Of a DNA stretch of 64,000 nucleotides, positions 10,074 through 22,080 are shown in pieces; the first letter of the stretch is position 1, and the number at the start of each line of letters is the position of its first letter. Source of the stretch: Coptis chinensis (Eukaryota > Streptophyta > Magnoliopsida > Ranunculales > Ranunculaceae); contig CM027378.1 in assembly GCA_015680905.1 (NCBI GenBank), forward strand, positions 41,017,001-41,081,000. Reading direction: 5' to 3'. A program made the position numbers and the translations under genes. The notes beneath the pieces are model-generated. The model saw nothing but the letters and a program-made list of their open reading frames with translations. It ran no database searches and was not told the origin of the DNA.

Positions 10074-11550
10074 TGATAAGAGCCCAAAACTGTAGTTTTA
10101 ACCCTGTAACAGTCATACTTTTAGACCAATTATGTGAGTAATAAGTAAGAGTTAACACTGATTACGTGTTTTTATGCATTTCAGGTTTCAAAGTCCTTTA
10201 TGTGTAGAAATGTGCCACTTTAGCGAGATAAAAGAGCTAAGGTCGGTTACTAAGGAGTTCTGTGATTAAAGGCCAAGATTCAAGAATACAAAGCCTTTCT
10301 AAAGCCCGGTCAAAAGCTGAAAAGTGGACGCGGGCTGAAACAGCACACAAGTCAGCAGAACTTCCGAAAGCCGTATCCTTGGACTCAGACCTCGGAATGG
10401 GGCCTACCTTATGTCAAAATGACCGGCTCGGAAAGTGCTTTCCAATGGTCTAAGACTTGACCCAATCAGAGGAGCAGAAGTGGACGAAAAGTCTGTTGAA
10501 TCCAACTACAGCTGAAGAGGCCTTTTTGGACTGAAAGAATTGGGTTTTGGGCCTGATTCTCTGGCCCAAAACATGGCTCCAAGCCCATGCACGATTTTTG
10601 GATCTGAAAGTATAAAAACCAAAGCTTATCTCTTTGTTAATGGTAGCTAGTTAGACCTAAAACAATATAGATAATTCTAGATCTAGTTTAATTAATAAAA
10701 TTAAGTTTAGTTCCATTTTCAATTCTTGTTTTAGATTAAGTCTTTGAATCATTGTTCTTGATTGATTAGATAAATAAAATAGTTATTTTATCAATTTCGA
10801 ATTGTGTTATTTCAATCTATTAGATCTAGTTTTAATTATTGTTGGTTACCATTTCTTAGTTGTTAATTAGAATTTAATCATTGTGTAGTTTAGATTAGTA
10901 AATTTCGAATCTTGATAATATGTTTAGTTTAGATTCATATGGGAATGATTGCGGAATGATTCAAGGCTAAAACCTCCATTAGAGGGGTTGATGAAGCCTT
11001 GATGAAAACTTAGTGGTATAGTGTAGAAGCATTGTAGAGTCTATTCCAATCTAGAAGGTCGTGATTCGCCATGAGAATGGGTGGACGACCTCACATGCTA
11101 GTTAGTATTCGGTAGAAATGCCATGAACACTAGGGATTAGAACTCGAAATTCTTGCCGTAAGAACGTAAGAATCGAGATACAAGAAGCTATACTAGGTTA
11201 TTAAGTTGGATTCGAGGTGGATTCAATTCCCCTCTAATCCTTTATCTAGATTCAAAAACAATCATATTTTCATAGCATTCGTAGTTTAAATTCAAATAAT
11301 CAATTTCATATTGTATCGTAATATAACACCCTTCGTAAAGCTCTCATTAGACTTAAGACTGACTAATTAGATTAGAAAACATCCATGCTAGAGCACTAGG
11401 AGTGGAACGAATTTGTTACTCCACTCTATTTCGATAGAATTGAGAGTAGAAACTTTGATAAATATAGACACGTACCAAGTTTTAGTTTACTTACGTTTTG
11501 AGTTTCATCGTTCATTTCGTAGGTAAACTATTCAATTTTATGTTTTATTA
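10074..11550 (+). repeat. 5' LTR of element D
   Basis: 1477 bp, opening TGATAAGAGCCC and ending just before the PBS. The D subfamily is marked by GTTAGACCTAAAACAATATAG after the promoter. It matches 47096-48576 closely except over roughly the last 120 bp. Confidence 0.95.
10611..10618 (+). promoter_or_regulatory. TATA box in the 5' LTR of D
   Basis: TATAAAAA, with CCAATCAGAGG about 150 bp upstream. AATAAA at 10773-10778 is a fitting poly(A) signal for the R region. Equivalent TATA boxes lie at 47631-47638 (3' LTR), 16587-16594 and 26153-26160 (E) and, on the minus strand, 42904-42911 (G). Confidence 0.65.
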
Positions 11551-11552
11551 AA

Positions 11553-11570
11553 TGGCGCCGCGCCGCTGCC
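11553..11570 (+). other. primer-binding site of element D
   Basis: TGGCGCCG at 11553-11560 starts 2 bp after the LTR and fits tRNA-Asp priming. A CGCCG word is repeated within it compared with A and E. Confidence 0.8.
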
Positions 11571-12103
11571 ATCTTAGTTGCACTTTAGCATTGTTTTCAT
11601 AGTAGAATTAGTCATTTTTAAGTCCCATTAAACCCACCCACCCTTGTTTGATTCATACTGTGGTTATCCATTTCAGCATTGAAAAATACCGCCACAAATT
11701 TACACTGAGCGCGACCGCGCCTGTAAGGAGCGCACCTGCGCCCTATAGTCTGGAACACGCTAATTCCCGCCCTATTTTATGGACCACGAGCGACCGCCAC
11801 ACACCGAAGCGACCAGCTAAGTCATCGAACAAGGAGCGCGACCGCTTCATCTATGCGAGCACTTTGCGCCCTCAGCAAAATTTTCCGGATTTCTACAGGT
11901 TTGTTTCGAACTTCGATTTTTTAAGTTTTTCAGTGTTCTAACTTGTTATTTACACTGAACACGCGTAAACAAGACGCTATTCATAAGCGAAGCAAGGACG
12001 CTATCAGGTATTCCTTTCTTCCATACCTCGCATCTCCAGTTAGAGGTTCATACTAATATATCAAGATTGTTTGGATTGTTTTCGTGTTTAGACTTAGACT
12101 TGC
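11571..12103 (+). other. 5' untranslated leader of element D
   Basis: Non-coding. GC-rich words of the type GAGCGCGACCGCGCC occur at 11707-11870. CAGGTTTG (about 11897) and CAGGTATTCC (about 12015) are splice-donor-like sites shared with E. The leader ends at the gag ATG at 12104. Confidence 0.65.
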
Positions 12104-14115
12104 ATGAGATTAAGGTCTGGTCGGAGAAAAACACCGAACGTAATTAACCGTCAACAAACAAACATATCGAGTATACCAATCACTACACCTCTAACTACTA
12201 TCCCACCAACCATACCTGACATAATGGCAGAAGAAAGAGAGACTCCTCTCTCCGACTTCTACAAAGCTTTGAGCGATAGCCCTAAATCTTGCATCGTTCT
12301 AGCAGACCCAGTGGGGGATTTTCGAATCCCCAAACATATTTAATTTGTTACCCGTTTTCCATGGTTTAGGCCATGAAAAACCTTACCAACACATGCGTAG
12401 GATTGAGCAAGTCCTTACAACATTCCATCATCCTACGGTTGGTGCGGAACAAATTAAACTGAGGGTATTTCCCTTCACCTTAGCCGATAAGGCAGCGTCT
12501 TGGTTAACGCCCAAGCCTAACTCAGGGACTCGTGGGCTAAACTTATTCAGCTATTTATGGAACATTTTACCCACCCCTAAAGACGGATGAGATGCTTTCC
12601 AAGATTCATTTCTTCCGGCGAACCCTCATGAATCATTTTCTGAGGCTTGGAATCGTTTCACCGATCTGCTTATAGAGTGTCCACACCATAATCTAGCAAA
12701 AGACACGTTAGTTCGTGCCTTTTTCAAAGGACTTCAACATCACCATAAAGAAGTCCTTGACATAATGAATGAGGGTAGTTTCCTAAGTAAAGGAGCCTCG
12801 GAGGCTTACAAATTTTTAGAAGAACAAACTAAACGCAATAACAATTGGGGGGGGGAGTGATGATATCCCCCGCTCTGCTAGTTCTTCTTCAACAGTTAAG
12901 GCCACTGGTATGTTCGAGATGAAACCCGATCTAGAACTTAAAAATTTAATCGAATCTCTAACTAAAAAGGTTGAGGCTATTTTTGTTCAACAAAAGCCTA
13001 TCCCCGTCATGAATGTTAACTCCAACCCATGTAATGTCTGTTTGAGTCCTGAGCACCCTGACTCCCATTGTCCTCTCGCCTATGAACAACAACAATTAGA
13101 GCAAGATAATGTTTACTCCATTAATAACTATCCTATTCCTAATGCCCCATGGAGACAACATCCCAACTTTAGTTGGCGAAACAATCAACAAGTTACACCT
13201 CCAGGGTTTAATAACCAAAATGTTAGGCAAGCAAACAACTATAATCAAGCTCCACCTAGGCAAGGACAGGGACAAGGTCAAAGAAATTATAATAATTATA
13301 ACAACCAAGCGCAACCACGACAAGGTGTAGCACAAGGTCAGAATAATTATAATAGTTATAATACCAATAGAGGTATCGTTCCGGTTAACAATAGTAACTA
13401 TCACAACCCACCTATTAATAATCAACGGAGATAGTTCCAAATGCACCACACGACTACTACACCTACACAACCGGATCGTATAGACGCCTTTATATAGGTT
13501 ACCCAACAACTTTTCCAATCAATGACTCAATCAAACCAACAGATCTTACAATCCATAAATCAGGGCACACAACAGTTAGCCCAAGAGAAAGCCCAACCAA
13601 AAGGCGTGTTTCTAGGACAAGCTATACCAAACCCTAAAACAACAAACACAGCCTTTGAGGTAAACGGTAATACTAGTACGGAAACGACAATAGTAGGTGA
13701 CCTGAATGCCATCACCACTCTCCGTTCTGGAAGAGTGGTTGATAACAAAGTAACTATGCCTATAGTTACCCCATCAGTACTCCCTACACCGGATATCGAA
13801 CTAGATACTGAAATAGAAACTGAAGAGCCTACCACAGTAGAGGTACCAGTTAAAACACAACCTAAGAAACAGAAAGCCAAGGTAACACATCAAGTCGAGC
13901 CATACGCTAAATATAGAGCAAAACCACCATTCCCTCAGAAGTTAGCCATGCTAACCAGGGATACAAACTTTGAGGAGATTAAGAACGTTTTCAAGAATCT
14001 AACGATAAACCTTCCTTTTCTCGAAGCTATTAAAAAGCTCCCTAACCACGCTAAGTTTCTTAAAGAGTTGTGCACTACTAGGCGTAAGACCAACATACCT
14101 AAAGACGCCTTTTAA
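12104..14115 (+). pseudogene. gag region of element D
   Basis: Same architecture as gag of A: MRLRSGRRKTPNVINRQ start, capsid domain with HHPTVGAEQIKLRVFPF, CCHC knuckle CNVCLSPEHPDSHC, an Asn/Gln/Tyr-rich tract at about 13180-13430, and a C-terminal part ending in CTTRRKTNIPKDAF at 14115. The last part (13522-14115) is a clean run of 197 codons. The region as a whole is broken in several places. Confidence 0.9.
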
Positions 14116-14640
14116 CCTGAACAATTCCCAACTTTATCCTAAAAATAATGGAATTGTTAAGTACAAGGACCATGGTCGCCCCATCTTGTAAAATGCACCT
14201 TAGGAGATTCCCACACGACGACGCTTTATTAGACACGGGGCGAAAGTGTTAACTTACTCCCGTATTACTTGTATAAACAAATAGGTCCACGAAATGCAAC
14301 CTACAAAAAAAAAAGCGTTGCAATTAGCGGACGTGTCAATTAAGTATCCTAAGGGTGTAGTGGAAAACGCGTGCTTGTTAAGGTTCGTGGATTTCTACTA
14401 TCCCATTTTTTGTTATCCTCGATACAAAAAGTCGCTAATGACTCTGTCATGCCGATCATCTTAGAAGCCCTTCTTAGCAACCGCCAACGCGACTTATAAA
14501 TTGCGCGATGGTAAGATGTCCTTATCTTTTGGCCATCTTACAATTGAGGTTAATGTTTTAAAATGATGAAACAGTTACCCGATTAAGCTCTATAGATGGG
14601 GAGGTTAGCATGATCGAGAGCTTAGCTCAAGATTATTTGA
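14116..14640 (+). pseudogene. aspartic protease region of element D
   Basis: DNA-level similarity to the A and E protease regions is clear throughout (the KYPKGV, VILDT and SFGHL words can be picked out), but the reading frame is heavily damaged. Confidence 0.75.
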
Positions 14641-15660
14641 ACAACACGTTTCCTGAAAACAATATGTACAAATTCCTTTTCTTTTGGAACTTCAGATTTT
14701 ATAAATGACTCCTACTTAGAGGAAGTCAACACCATCCTTGAGTCCACCCCAATTGTAGACACTTCGGTTGCTCCACATATTGAGTATGAAGACTTGCTAC
14801 CTAAGCAAGTATTCATTATGCAAAATGAGGACCCGACGAAACATCTATTGATTTTCCTTCCACCCCAAAAAACCCCTTCCCCGAGTTAAAATATATTCAA
14901 CTCGATCCGGATGGTAGTCATCCGTAATTATATTCTTCTATTATCTAAGAATGAAGAGACAAGTTTAATCCGGGTGATTAAGGAACATCGGTCTGCGATT
15001 GGTTGGTCCCTAGCCGACATTAAGGAATTGACCCTAATGTTTGCACTCATCGTATCCATTTGGAGGATAACGCGAAGACTTCGTGAACCTCAGTCGATTG
15101 AACCCTGCCATGAAAGAGGTGGTTAGGGAAGAAGTCTTACGATTACTTTCGATCGCGGGTATCATATACCCAATCTCACGATAGCGAATGGGTCACCCCA
15201 TTCATGTAGTTCCTAAGAAATCGGGGAGTTACCATGGTTCAGAAGCGGAAAGGGTGACTATGTTGTCACACAAGGTCCTATGAAATGGAGGATCTGTATT
15301 GATTCTGACGCGTTTAAATGCTATGACACGAAAAGGATCACTTTCCTTTACCGTTTATAGATCAAATGCTCGAACGCCTAGTGGTCATGCTTTTATTGTT
15401 ATCTTGATGGCTACTCGTGCTATTTTCAGATTATTATTGATATTGATGACCAAGAAAAGACTACATTCACATGTCCCTTTGGAATGTATACCTATAAACG
15501 AATGCCTTTTGGCCTTTGTAATGCTCCCGGTACCTTCCAAATGTGTATGCTTCATATATTTAGTGACATGGTAGAAGCTTTTGGAAGTTTTCATGGATGA
15601 TTTTTCTATCTATGGAGACTCCTTTACTGGTGTTTGTCTAACTTTGTCTAAGGTTTTGAC
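14641..15660 (+). pseudogene. reverse transcriptase region of element D
   Basis: Corresponds to 8071-9170 of A. Recognisable at DNA level and in short translated runs: EHRSAIGWSLADIK near 14980, ending with the FMDDF-type catalytic box near 15590-15610. Many breaks; only the domain identity can be stated. Confidence 0.8.
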
Positions 15661-16049
15661 ACGGTGTGAAGAAAAGAGCCTCGTTTTAAACTAGGAAAAG
15701 TGTCATTTCATGGTGAAAAGGGCATAGTACTAGGTCACATTGTATCTAGTGATGGCATCAAGTAGATAAGGCCAAACTAGATAAGATAGCGACTTACCTA
15801 AACCACGGACCGTCCGTGTGATATTATAGCTTTTCTAGGCCATGCAGGTTTTATAGGCGGTTTATTAATGATTTCTAAAAATAGCTAGGCCTTTAACTAA
15901 TCTGCTTCGAAAGATGCAATCTTTGATTTTAATTTTAACTCCGTAAGCGGGCTTTTGAAACTTTAAAAGCCCTAACCTCTAGCCAATTATCTGACCTCGA
16001 TTGGTCTAAACCTTTCGAACTCATGTGTGATGCTAGTGACTATGCAGTT
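15661..16049 (+). pseudogene. RT connection and start of RNase H region of element D
   Basis: Matches the GIVLGHIVSSDGI and FLGHAGFYR parts of A, then runs into the RNase H start, whose last words before the junction read LMCDASDYAV. The first RNase H acidic residue lies in CDASD. Element E is inserted at the CAGTT site at 16045-16049 and RNase H resumes at 27092. Confidence 0.8.
16045..16049. repeat. TSD of element E (left copy)
   Basis: CAGTT, repeated at 27092-27096; the RNase H sequence of D lies on both sides. Confidence 0.9.
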
Positions 16050-17525
16050 TGATAAGAGCCCAAAACTGTAGTTTTAACCCTGTAACAGTCATACTATTAG
16101 ACAAATTATGTGAGTAATAATTAAGAGTTAACACTGATTACGTGTTTTTATGCATTTCAGGCTTCAAAGTCCATTATGTGCAGAAATGTGCCACTTTAGA
16201 GAGATAAAGGAGCAAAGGTCGGTTACTAAGGAGTTCTGTGATTAAAGGCCAAGATTCAAGAAGATAAAGCCTTTCTAAAGCCCGATCAAAAGCTGAAAAG
16301 TCGACGCGGGCAGAAACAGCACACAAGTCAGCAGAACTTCCGAAGGCCGTATCTTTGGACTTAGACCTCGGAATGGGGTCTACCTTATGTCAAAACGACC
16401 GTCCTGGAAAGAGCTTTCTAATGGTCCAAGCCTTGACCCAATCAGAGTAGCAGAAGTGGACGAAAAGTCTGTTGAAGCCAACTATAGCTGAAGAGGCCTT
16501 TTTGGACTTAAAGAATTGGGTTTTGGGCCTGATTCTCTGGCCCAAAACATGGCTCCAAGCCCATGCACGATTTTTGGATCTGAATGTATAAAAACCAAAG
16601 CTTCACTCTTTGTTAATGGTAGATAGTTAGACCTAGATTAGAAATTAGATTAGTAGCCTCCATTAATTAGTTTTAGATCTTAGTTTTAGAATTTCATTCC
16701 CTGTTTTAGATTAAAACTTTAAATCATTATTCTTTATTGATTAGATAAATAAAATAGCTATTCTTGTCAATTTCGATTTTTGTCATTTACAATTTATTAG
16801 ATCTAATTTCAATTCTTGTTATCATTCAATTCTTAGTTATTAATTAGATTTCGATTATTGTTTAGTTAAATTTCATAAAGTTAGAATCTTTGTAATATGT
16901 TGTATTCAATTTCAATGGGAAATGATGGTTTGATGAATCAAGGCTAAAACCTCCATTAGATGGGTTGATGAAGCCTTGATGAAAACTTAGTTGTATAGGT
17001 AGAAGTGTTGTAGAGTCTATTCCATTCTAGAAGGTCGTGTTTCGCCATGAGAATGGGTGGACGACCTCACATGCTAGTTATAATTGGTAGAAATGCCATG
17101 TTAATTAGGGATTAGAACGAGCAATTCTTACCGTAAGAACGTAAGAATTGGATTACAACAGTCTATTCTAGGTGATTAAGTTGGATTCGAGGTGGATTCA
17201 ATTCCCCTCTAATTTTTTATCTAGATTCAAGAACATTAGTATTTCCATATATTTCGTAGTGACATTCAACATATTGCTTTTCATATTGCATCGTAGTATA
17301 ATTCCCCTTCGTAAAGCTCTCATTAGACTTAAGACCGACTAATTAGATTAGAAAACATTCCATGCTAGGGCACTAGGAGTGGAACGAACTTCCTACTCCA
17401 CTATATCTCATAGGATTGAGAGTAGAGAAACTTTGATAACATAGCAACATAATTTAGTTTTAGTTTACTTACGTTTTGAGCTCATCGTTCATTTCGTAGG
17501 TAGACTATTCATTTTTTATTTATCA
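16050..17525 (+). repeat. 5' LTR of element E
   Basis: 1476 bp, TGATAAGAGCCC to TTATTTATCA. The subfamily mark is GTTAGACCTAGATTAGAAATTAG; it pairs with 25616-27091. TATA box at 16587-16594. Confidence 0.95.
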
Positions 17526-17527
17526 AA

Positions 17528-17540
17528 TGGCACCGCTGCC
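17528..17540 (+). other. primer-binding site of element E
   Basis: TGGCACCGCTGCC, 2 bp after the LTR, in the same place and with nearly the same wording as in A and G (tRNA-Asp type). Confidence 0.8.
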
Positions 17541-18089
17541 ATCTTAGTTGCACTTTAGCATTGTTTTCATAGTAGAATTAGTCATTTTTAAGTCCCATTA
17601 AACCCACCCACCTTTGTTTGATTCATACTGTGGTTGACCATTTCAGCGTTGAAAAAGTTCCGCAAAAATATACACTAAGCGACCCATCAGCTTATAAGGA
17701 GGCGCTACGCTGCTATAGCCCCCGGAACACGAGACCCACCCTATATAGTTACTTGGACCACGAAGCGACCTGCCCCGGACCGAAGCGACCAGCTTAAGTC
17801 ATCGGAACAAGGAGGAGCGATCACGCTATCTGCGCGCACACCAGCGCCCTAAGCAAAATTTTCCGGATTTCTGCAGTTTGTTTTGAATTTCGATTTTTCA
17901 AGTTTTTCAGTGTTTTAACTTGTTATTTACAATCGAACACGCCAGAAACAAGACGCTATTCATAAGCCGGGCAAGGACCTTGTCAGGTATTCCTTTCTTC
18001 CACACGTCGCATCTCCGCCAGAGGTTTCTACTAGTATATCGTAATTGTTTAGAGTGTTGCATGTTTAGTTAAGTTCGACTTAGTCTTGC
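17541..18089 (+). other. 5' untranslated leader of element E
   Basis: Non-coding. It follows the D leader closely (AAACCCACCCACC, TGGTTGACCATTTCAGCG, CAGGTATTCCTTTC), but its GC-rich words are more diverged. Confidence 0.65.
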
Positions 18090-20093
18090 ATGAGATTAAA
18101 GTCCGGTCGAGAAAACAACTAACGTAATTACACGCAACGCGTCAACAAACAAGTCTATCTAGTTTCCCACACACTACACCTCTAGCTACTATTTCACACA
18201 CACCACACCGATATTATGGTGAAGAAAGAGAGACTCCTCTCTCGACTTTTATAAAGCCTTGGCGATAGCCCTAAATCTTGCATCGTTCTAGTAGCGGACC
18301 AATTAAGGGGATTTCCGCATCCCCCTAAATATATTTAATTTGTTACCCGTTTTTCAGGGTTTAGACCATGAAAAACTTTATCAGCACATGCGTACGATTG
18401 AACAAGTCCTTACAACATTCCACCATCCTACGGTTGGTGCGGAACAAATTAAATTGAGGGTATTCCCTTTCACCTTAGCTGATAAGGCGGCGTCTTGGTT
18501 AACTACCCAAGCGCCTAATTCTGTGGACTCATGGACCAAACTTGTTCAGCTGTTTATGGAACATTTTTACCCACCCCTAAAGACGGATGAAATGCTTTCC
18601 AAGATTCACTTCTTTCGACAGAATCCTCATGAATCATTTTCAGAGGCTTGGAATCGTTTCACCGATCTGCTTATAGAGTGTCCACACCATAATCTAGCAA
18701 AAGACACGTTAATGCGTGCCTTTTTCAAAGGACTTCAACATCACCATAAAGAAGTCCTTGACATAATGAATGGGGGTAGTTTCCTAAGTAAAGGAGCCTC
18801 GGAGGCTTACAAATTTTAGAAGAACAAACTAAACGCAATAACAATTGGGGGAGTGATGATATCCCCGCTGCTGCTAGTTCTTCTTCAACAGATTAAGGCC
18901 GCCCGGTATGTTTGAGATGAAACCCGATCCAGAACTTAAAAATTTAATCGAATCTCTAACTAAAAAGGTAGAGGCTATTTCTATTCAACAAAAGCATATC
19001 CCCGTCATGAATGTAAATTCAAATCCATGTAGTTTATGTTGGAGTCCTGAGCATCCCGACTCCCACTGTCCTATAGCCTATGAACATTCTTGTTCCATTA
19101 ATAGTGAACCAAACGCCCTTGGAGACAAAAAATCCCAACTTCGGTTGGAGAAATAACCAACAAGTCACACCTACTGTGGTACAATAATCAATATGTTAGG
19201 CCAACGCGACAGTTATAACCAAGCTCCACCACAACAAGGGCGAGTCGGGGTAATTATAATAATTATAACAACCAAGCGCAACCTCGACAAGGTCAAACAC
19301 AAGGTCAATGTAGTTATAATAATTATAATGCTAATAGAGGTATCGTTCTGGTAAATAATAACTATCACAATCCGCCCATAAATAATCAACGCAAGATAGT
19401 TCCAGTCACACCACCCATGACTACTACACCCACACAACCGGATCGTCTTGGCACCTTCATACAAGTGAGCCAACAACTTTTCCAAACCATGGCTCAATCT
19501 AACCAACACATTCTACAATCCGTTAATAATTTAAACCAACAGTTAGCCCAAGAGAAAGCCCAACCAAAAGGCGTGTTTCCGGGCCAAAGCGATACCCAAC
19601 CTAGAGCGGCAAACACAACCTTTGAAGTAAACGGTAATACTAGTATGCGAAAACTACAACCGTAGGTGAGCTAAATGCCATCACCACTCTCCGTTACGGA
19701 AGAGTGATTGATAACAAAGTAACTATGCCTATAGTTATCCATCAATTACTCCTACACACGGATATCGAACTAGATACCCGAAATAGAAACCCAAAGAACC
19801 TACCACTGTAGAGGGTACCGGTTAAACCACAACATAAGAAACAAAAGCCAAGGTTACACATCAAGTCGAGAGCCATACGCTAAATATAGAGCGAAACCAC
19901 CGTTCCCTCGAAATTAGCCATGCTAACCAGGATACTAACTTTGAGGAGATTAGGAACGCGTTTTCAAAAATCTAACGATAAACCTTCCTTTTCTCGAGCA
20001 ATTAAAAGCTACCTAATCACGCTAAGTTTCTTAAAGAGTTGTGCACTACTAGGCGTAAGACCAACATACCTAAAGACGTCTTTCTAACTGAAC
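18090..20093 (+). pseudogene. gag region of element E
   Basis: Capsid domain at 18340-18819 as a clean run (LPVFQGLDHEK to KGASEAYKF). A CCHC-like knuckle follows near 19030-19070 (CSLCWSPEHPDSHC), then an Asn/Tyr/Gln-rich tract at 19200-19340 and the QLAQEKAQPKGVF segment near 19540-19580. Gag is the only structural protein this element encodes, which is usual for non-autonomous derivatives that keep their own particle protein. Several breaks. Confidence 0.85.
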
Positions 20094-20149
20094 AGGTTCC
20101 CAACTTTATCCGAAAATAATGGAATTGTTAAGTAGAAGAACCCTGGTCG

Positions 20150-20573
20150 TCCTACTGTACAATGCACCTTAGGAGATTCTCACACGACGACCGCGCTACT
20201 AGACCTAGGGGCTAGTGTTAACTTACTCCCATTTTATTTGTATAAACAAATAGGTCTAGAGGAGATGAAACCTACTAAAATGACATTGCAATTAGCTGAT
20301 CGGTCTATTAAATATCCTAAGGGTGTGGTTGAAAACGTGCTGGTTAAAGTCCAAAATTTTTACTACACAGCCGACTTCGTTATCCTCGACACAGAAGTCA
20401 CTAACGACTCTGTACCTATCATTTTAGGGCATCCCTTCTTGGCTACTGCCAACGCGCTCATAAACTGCCGCGATGGTTCGATGTCCTTGTCCTTTGGCCA
20501 TCTTTCTGTTGAGGTAAATGTTTTCAAAACGAGGACATAGTATCCCGATTCATCTACAAATGGCGAGGTTAGC
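20150..20573 (+). pseudogene. aspartic protease region of element E
   Basis: Contains LLDLGASVNLLPFYLYKQ (active-site region of the DLG type common in Athila), QLADRSIKYPKGVVENVLV, and VPIILGHPFLATANALINC. A clean run of 100 codons covers 20238-20540. It is followed at once by ORFx rather than RT. Confidence 0.85.
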
Positions 20574-21317
20574 ATGATCGAGAGCTTAGCTCAAGATTAC
20601 TTCAAAAACATGTTTCCGGAGAAACAGATTAACAAATTCCTTTCCTTCGGAAATTTCGACTTTAACAATGACTCCCTGGTAGTAGACGAAATCGAAGAAG
20701 AATTCCTGCAACTCTTTTGCACCGCTTCTTTACCACTTCGCGAGTCCCCCCTTGCCAACAACCATTCATCCCTTGATGCGATGACGGAAGATGAATTTTT
20801 CAATCTCTATCCTAGTGACCCTTTTGACCCAACTATTGAGGAATATCTTGCATATATCAAGATTTCTGATGATATGGACTTGAGAGCTCTAGCTGAGAAT
20901 CATTCACCTTCCATCACCAATATTCCCCACCCTCCACCTTTTCAAAGGAACCTCGAGTTTGCACTCGATCCTTTAGTTTCTCCTGTGCTTCATGAATTTT
21001 TTAATCCACCTAGTAAACAAATACTTCCCAAGGATAAACCACTTGACACCTTCATTTTCAGACTTGAGACAGTCCCTAACTACACCATGAATGAGTTTTG
21101 TGCTAAACCCACATCCTCATTTTTTCCATGCTTTCCCTCTAAAACTTATCCCAATCCACCATATCTTCCACAACCATTCACTTTTCCACACTTATTCACT
21201 AGGACACCCTCTCGTTCAAAGAGGAAACATAAGGTGCATGCTTTCGGTTATGTTATAGGTCTATCCGACTTCGCTTTCATTCCACTAGGCCGCGTCGTAG
21301 GAAATCTTGGTGCTTGA
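20574..21317 (+). CDS. ORFx of element E: unidentified protein in the place of RT-RNase H-IN
   Basis: 247 codons. The first 25 or so residues (MIESLAQDYFKNMFPEK) are the ordinary protease-RT linker seen in A. After that the sequence leaves the pol pattern: an acidic region, then PPFQRNLEFALDPLVSPVLH, FNPPSKQIL, DTFIFRLETVP, TMNEFCAK and a Pro/Phe-rich PFTFPHLFTRTP, ending in a basic patch (SRSKRKHK) and a hydrophobic tail. The same motifs occur in G at 38168-38887. No polymerase, nuclease or integrase motif is visible and I do not recognise the family. The element is a fossil, but this frame is open throughout. It could be a fast-evolving accessory protein or the coding-looking remnant of a captured sequence. 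Confidence 0.6.
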   Translation: MIESLAQDYFKNMFPEKQINKFLSFGNFDFNNDSLVVDEIEEEFLQLFCTASLPLRESPLANNHSSLDAMTEDEFFNLYPSDPFDPTIEEYLAYIKISDDMDLRALAENHSPSITNIPHPPPFQRNLEFALDPLVSPVLHEFFNPPSKQILPKDKPLDTFIFRLETVPNYTMNEFCAKPTSSFFPCFPSKTYPNPPYLPQPFTFPHLFTRTPSRSKRKHKVHAFGYVIGLSDFAFIPLGRVVGNLGA

Positions 21318-22080
21318 TTGTGTTTGGATATGTTTTCTGTGATATTTATTTATGGAACGATCCACAACTATTTTGGATGTTGATATATAATAAACTGCAT
21401 ATTCATACATATGTTTAGATAAGTCTCGGGTATTTGACTATAAACGACTCAATTTTTGTGTTTGGTGCAATTCCTTTCATTTCCATATATTGGTGAATGC
21501 ACCATTCAGGTAACCGGGCCCTCCCTATGGAGTGTGTGGTTGTAAGTACCGGATCCTCAGTCCACGGTTCACATAATTCACGTTTTCCACTCTTGCATGT
21601 TTTCTTGGTTTTTGAGTCATGTTTCTCTATGGTGTGAATTATGTCTTTACTGCTTATTGTTTTCCTTTATATTAAACCTAATTCATAAAAAGTAAAAAAT
21701 TTTAAAGCTATAAAAATAGTAATCTAGCAAGTCTAGGGAATCTGACTTTAAAAGACCCAAGTTTTCGTACAATACCAACTTTCTGGAGTATAGGCCAAAC
21801 AAAAATTTCAAACTTAAAAAGAGTTTTCCAATTTTGTTTGGGGGTGGCGTATTTTGGTATTCATTTCAAATCTTGTTGCCACCCTAAGCCTGTCATGTTT
21901 ACTCCAGTAGAGTTTGTGTTAGTTAGTACGTAATAGTTTAATTGTGCTTCATATTATCATATCATCTTTACAATATTTACATTCACAGTGCGCCAATTTT
22001 TGCCACGTTTCTATGGTAAATTCTTTCCTTATCTCTTTACACTTTGAGGACAAAGCGTTCGATTGTTTGGGGGTGGGATA
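21318..22080 (+). other. non-coding region after ORFx in E, with a conserved block and two PPT-like motifs
   Basis: Contains the block conserved after integrase in A and D (about 21505-21650: GGTAACCGGGCCCTCCCTAT, then GTGGTTGTAAGTACCGGATC with a splice-donor-like GTAAGT). PPT-like motifs follow at about 21834-21847 and 22062-22076. The first 180 bp after ORFx are shared with G. ORF1 and ORF2, which follow this block in A, D and G, are not seen here. Confidence 0.7.
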
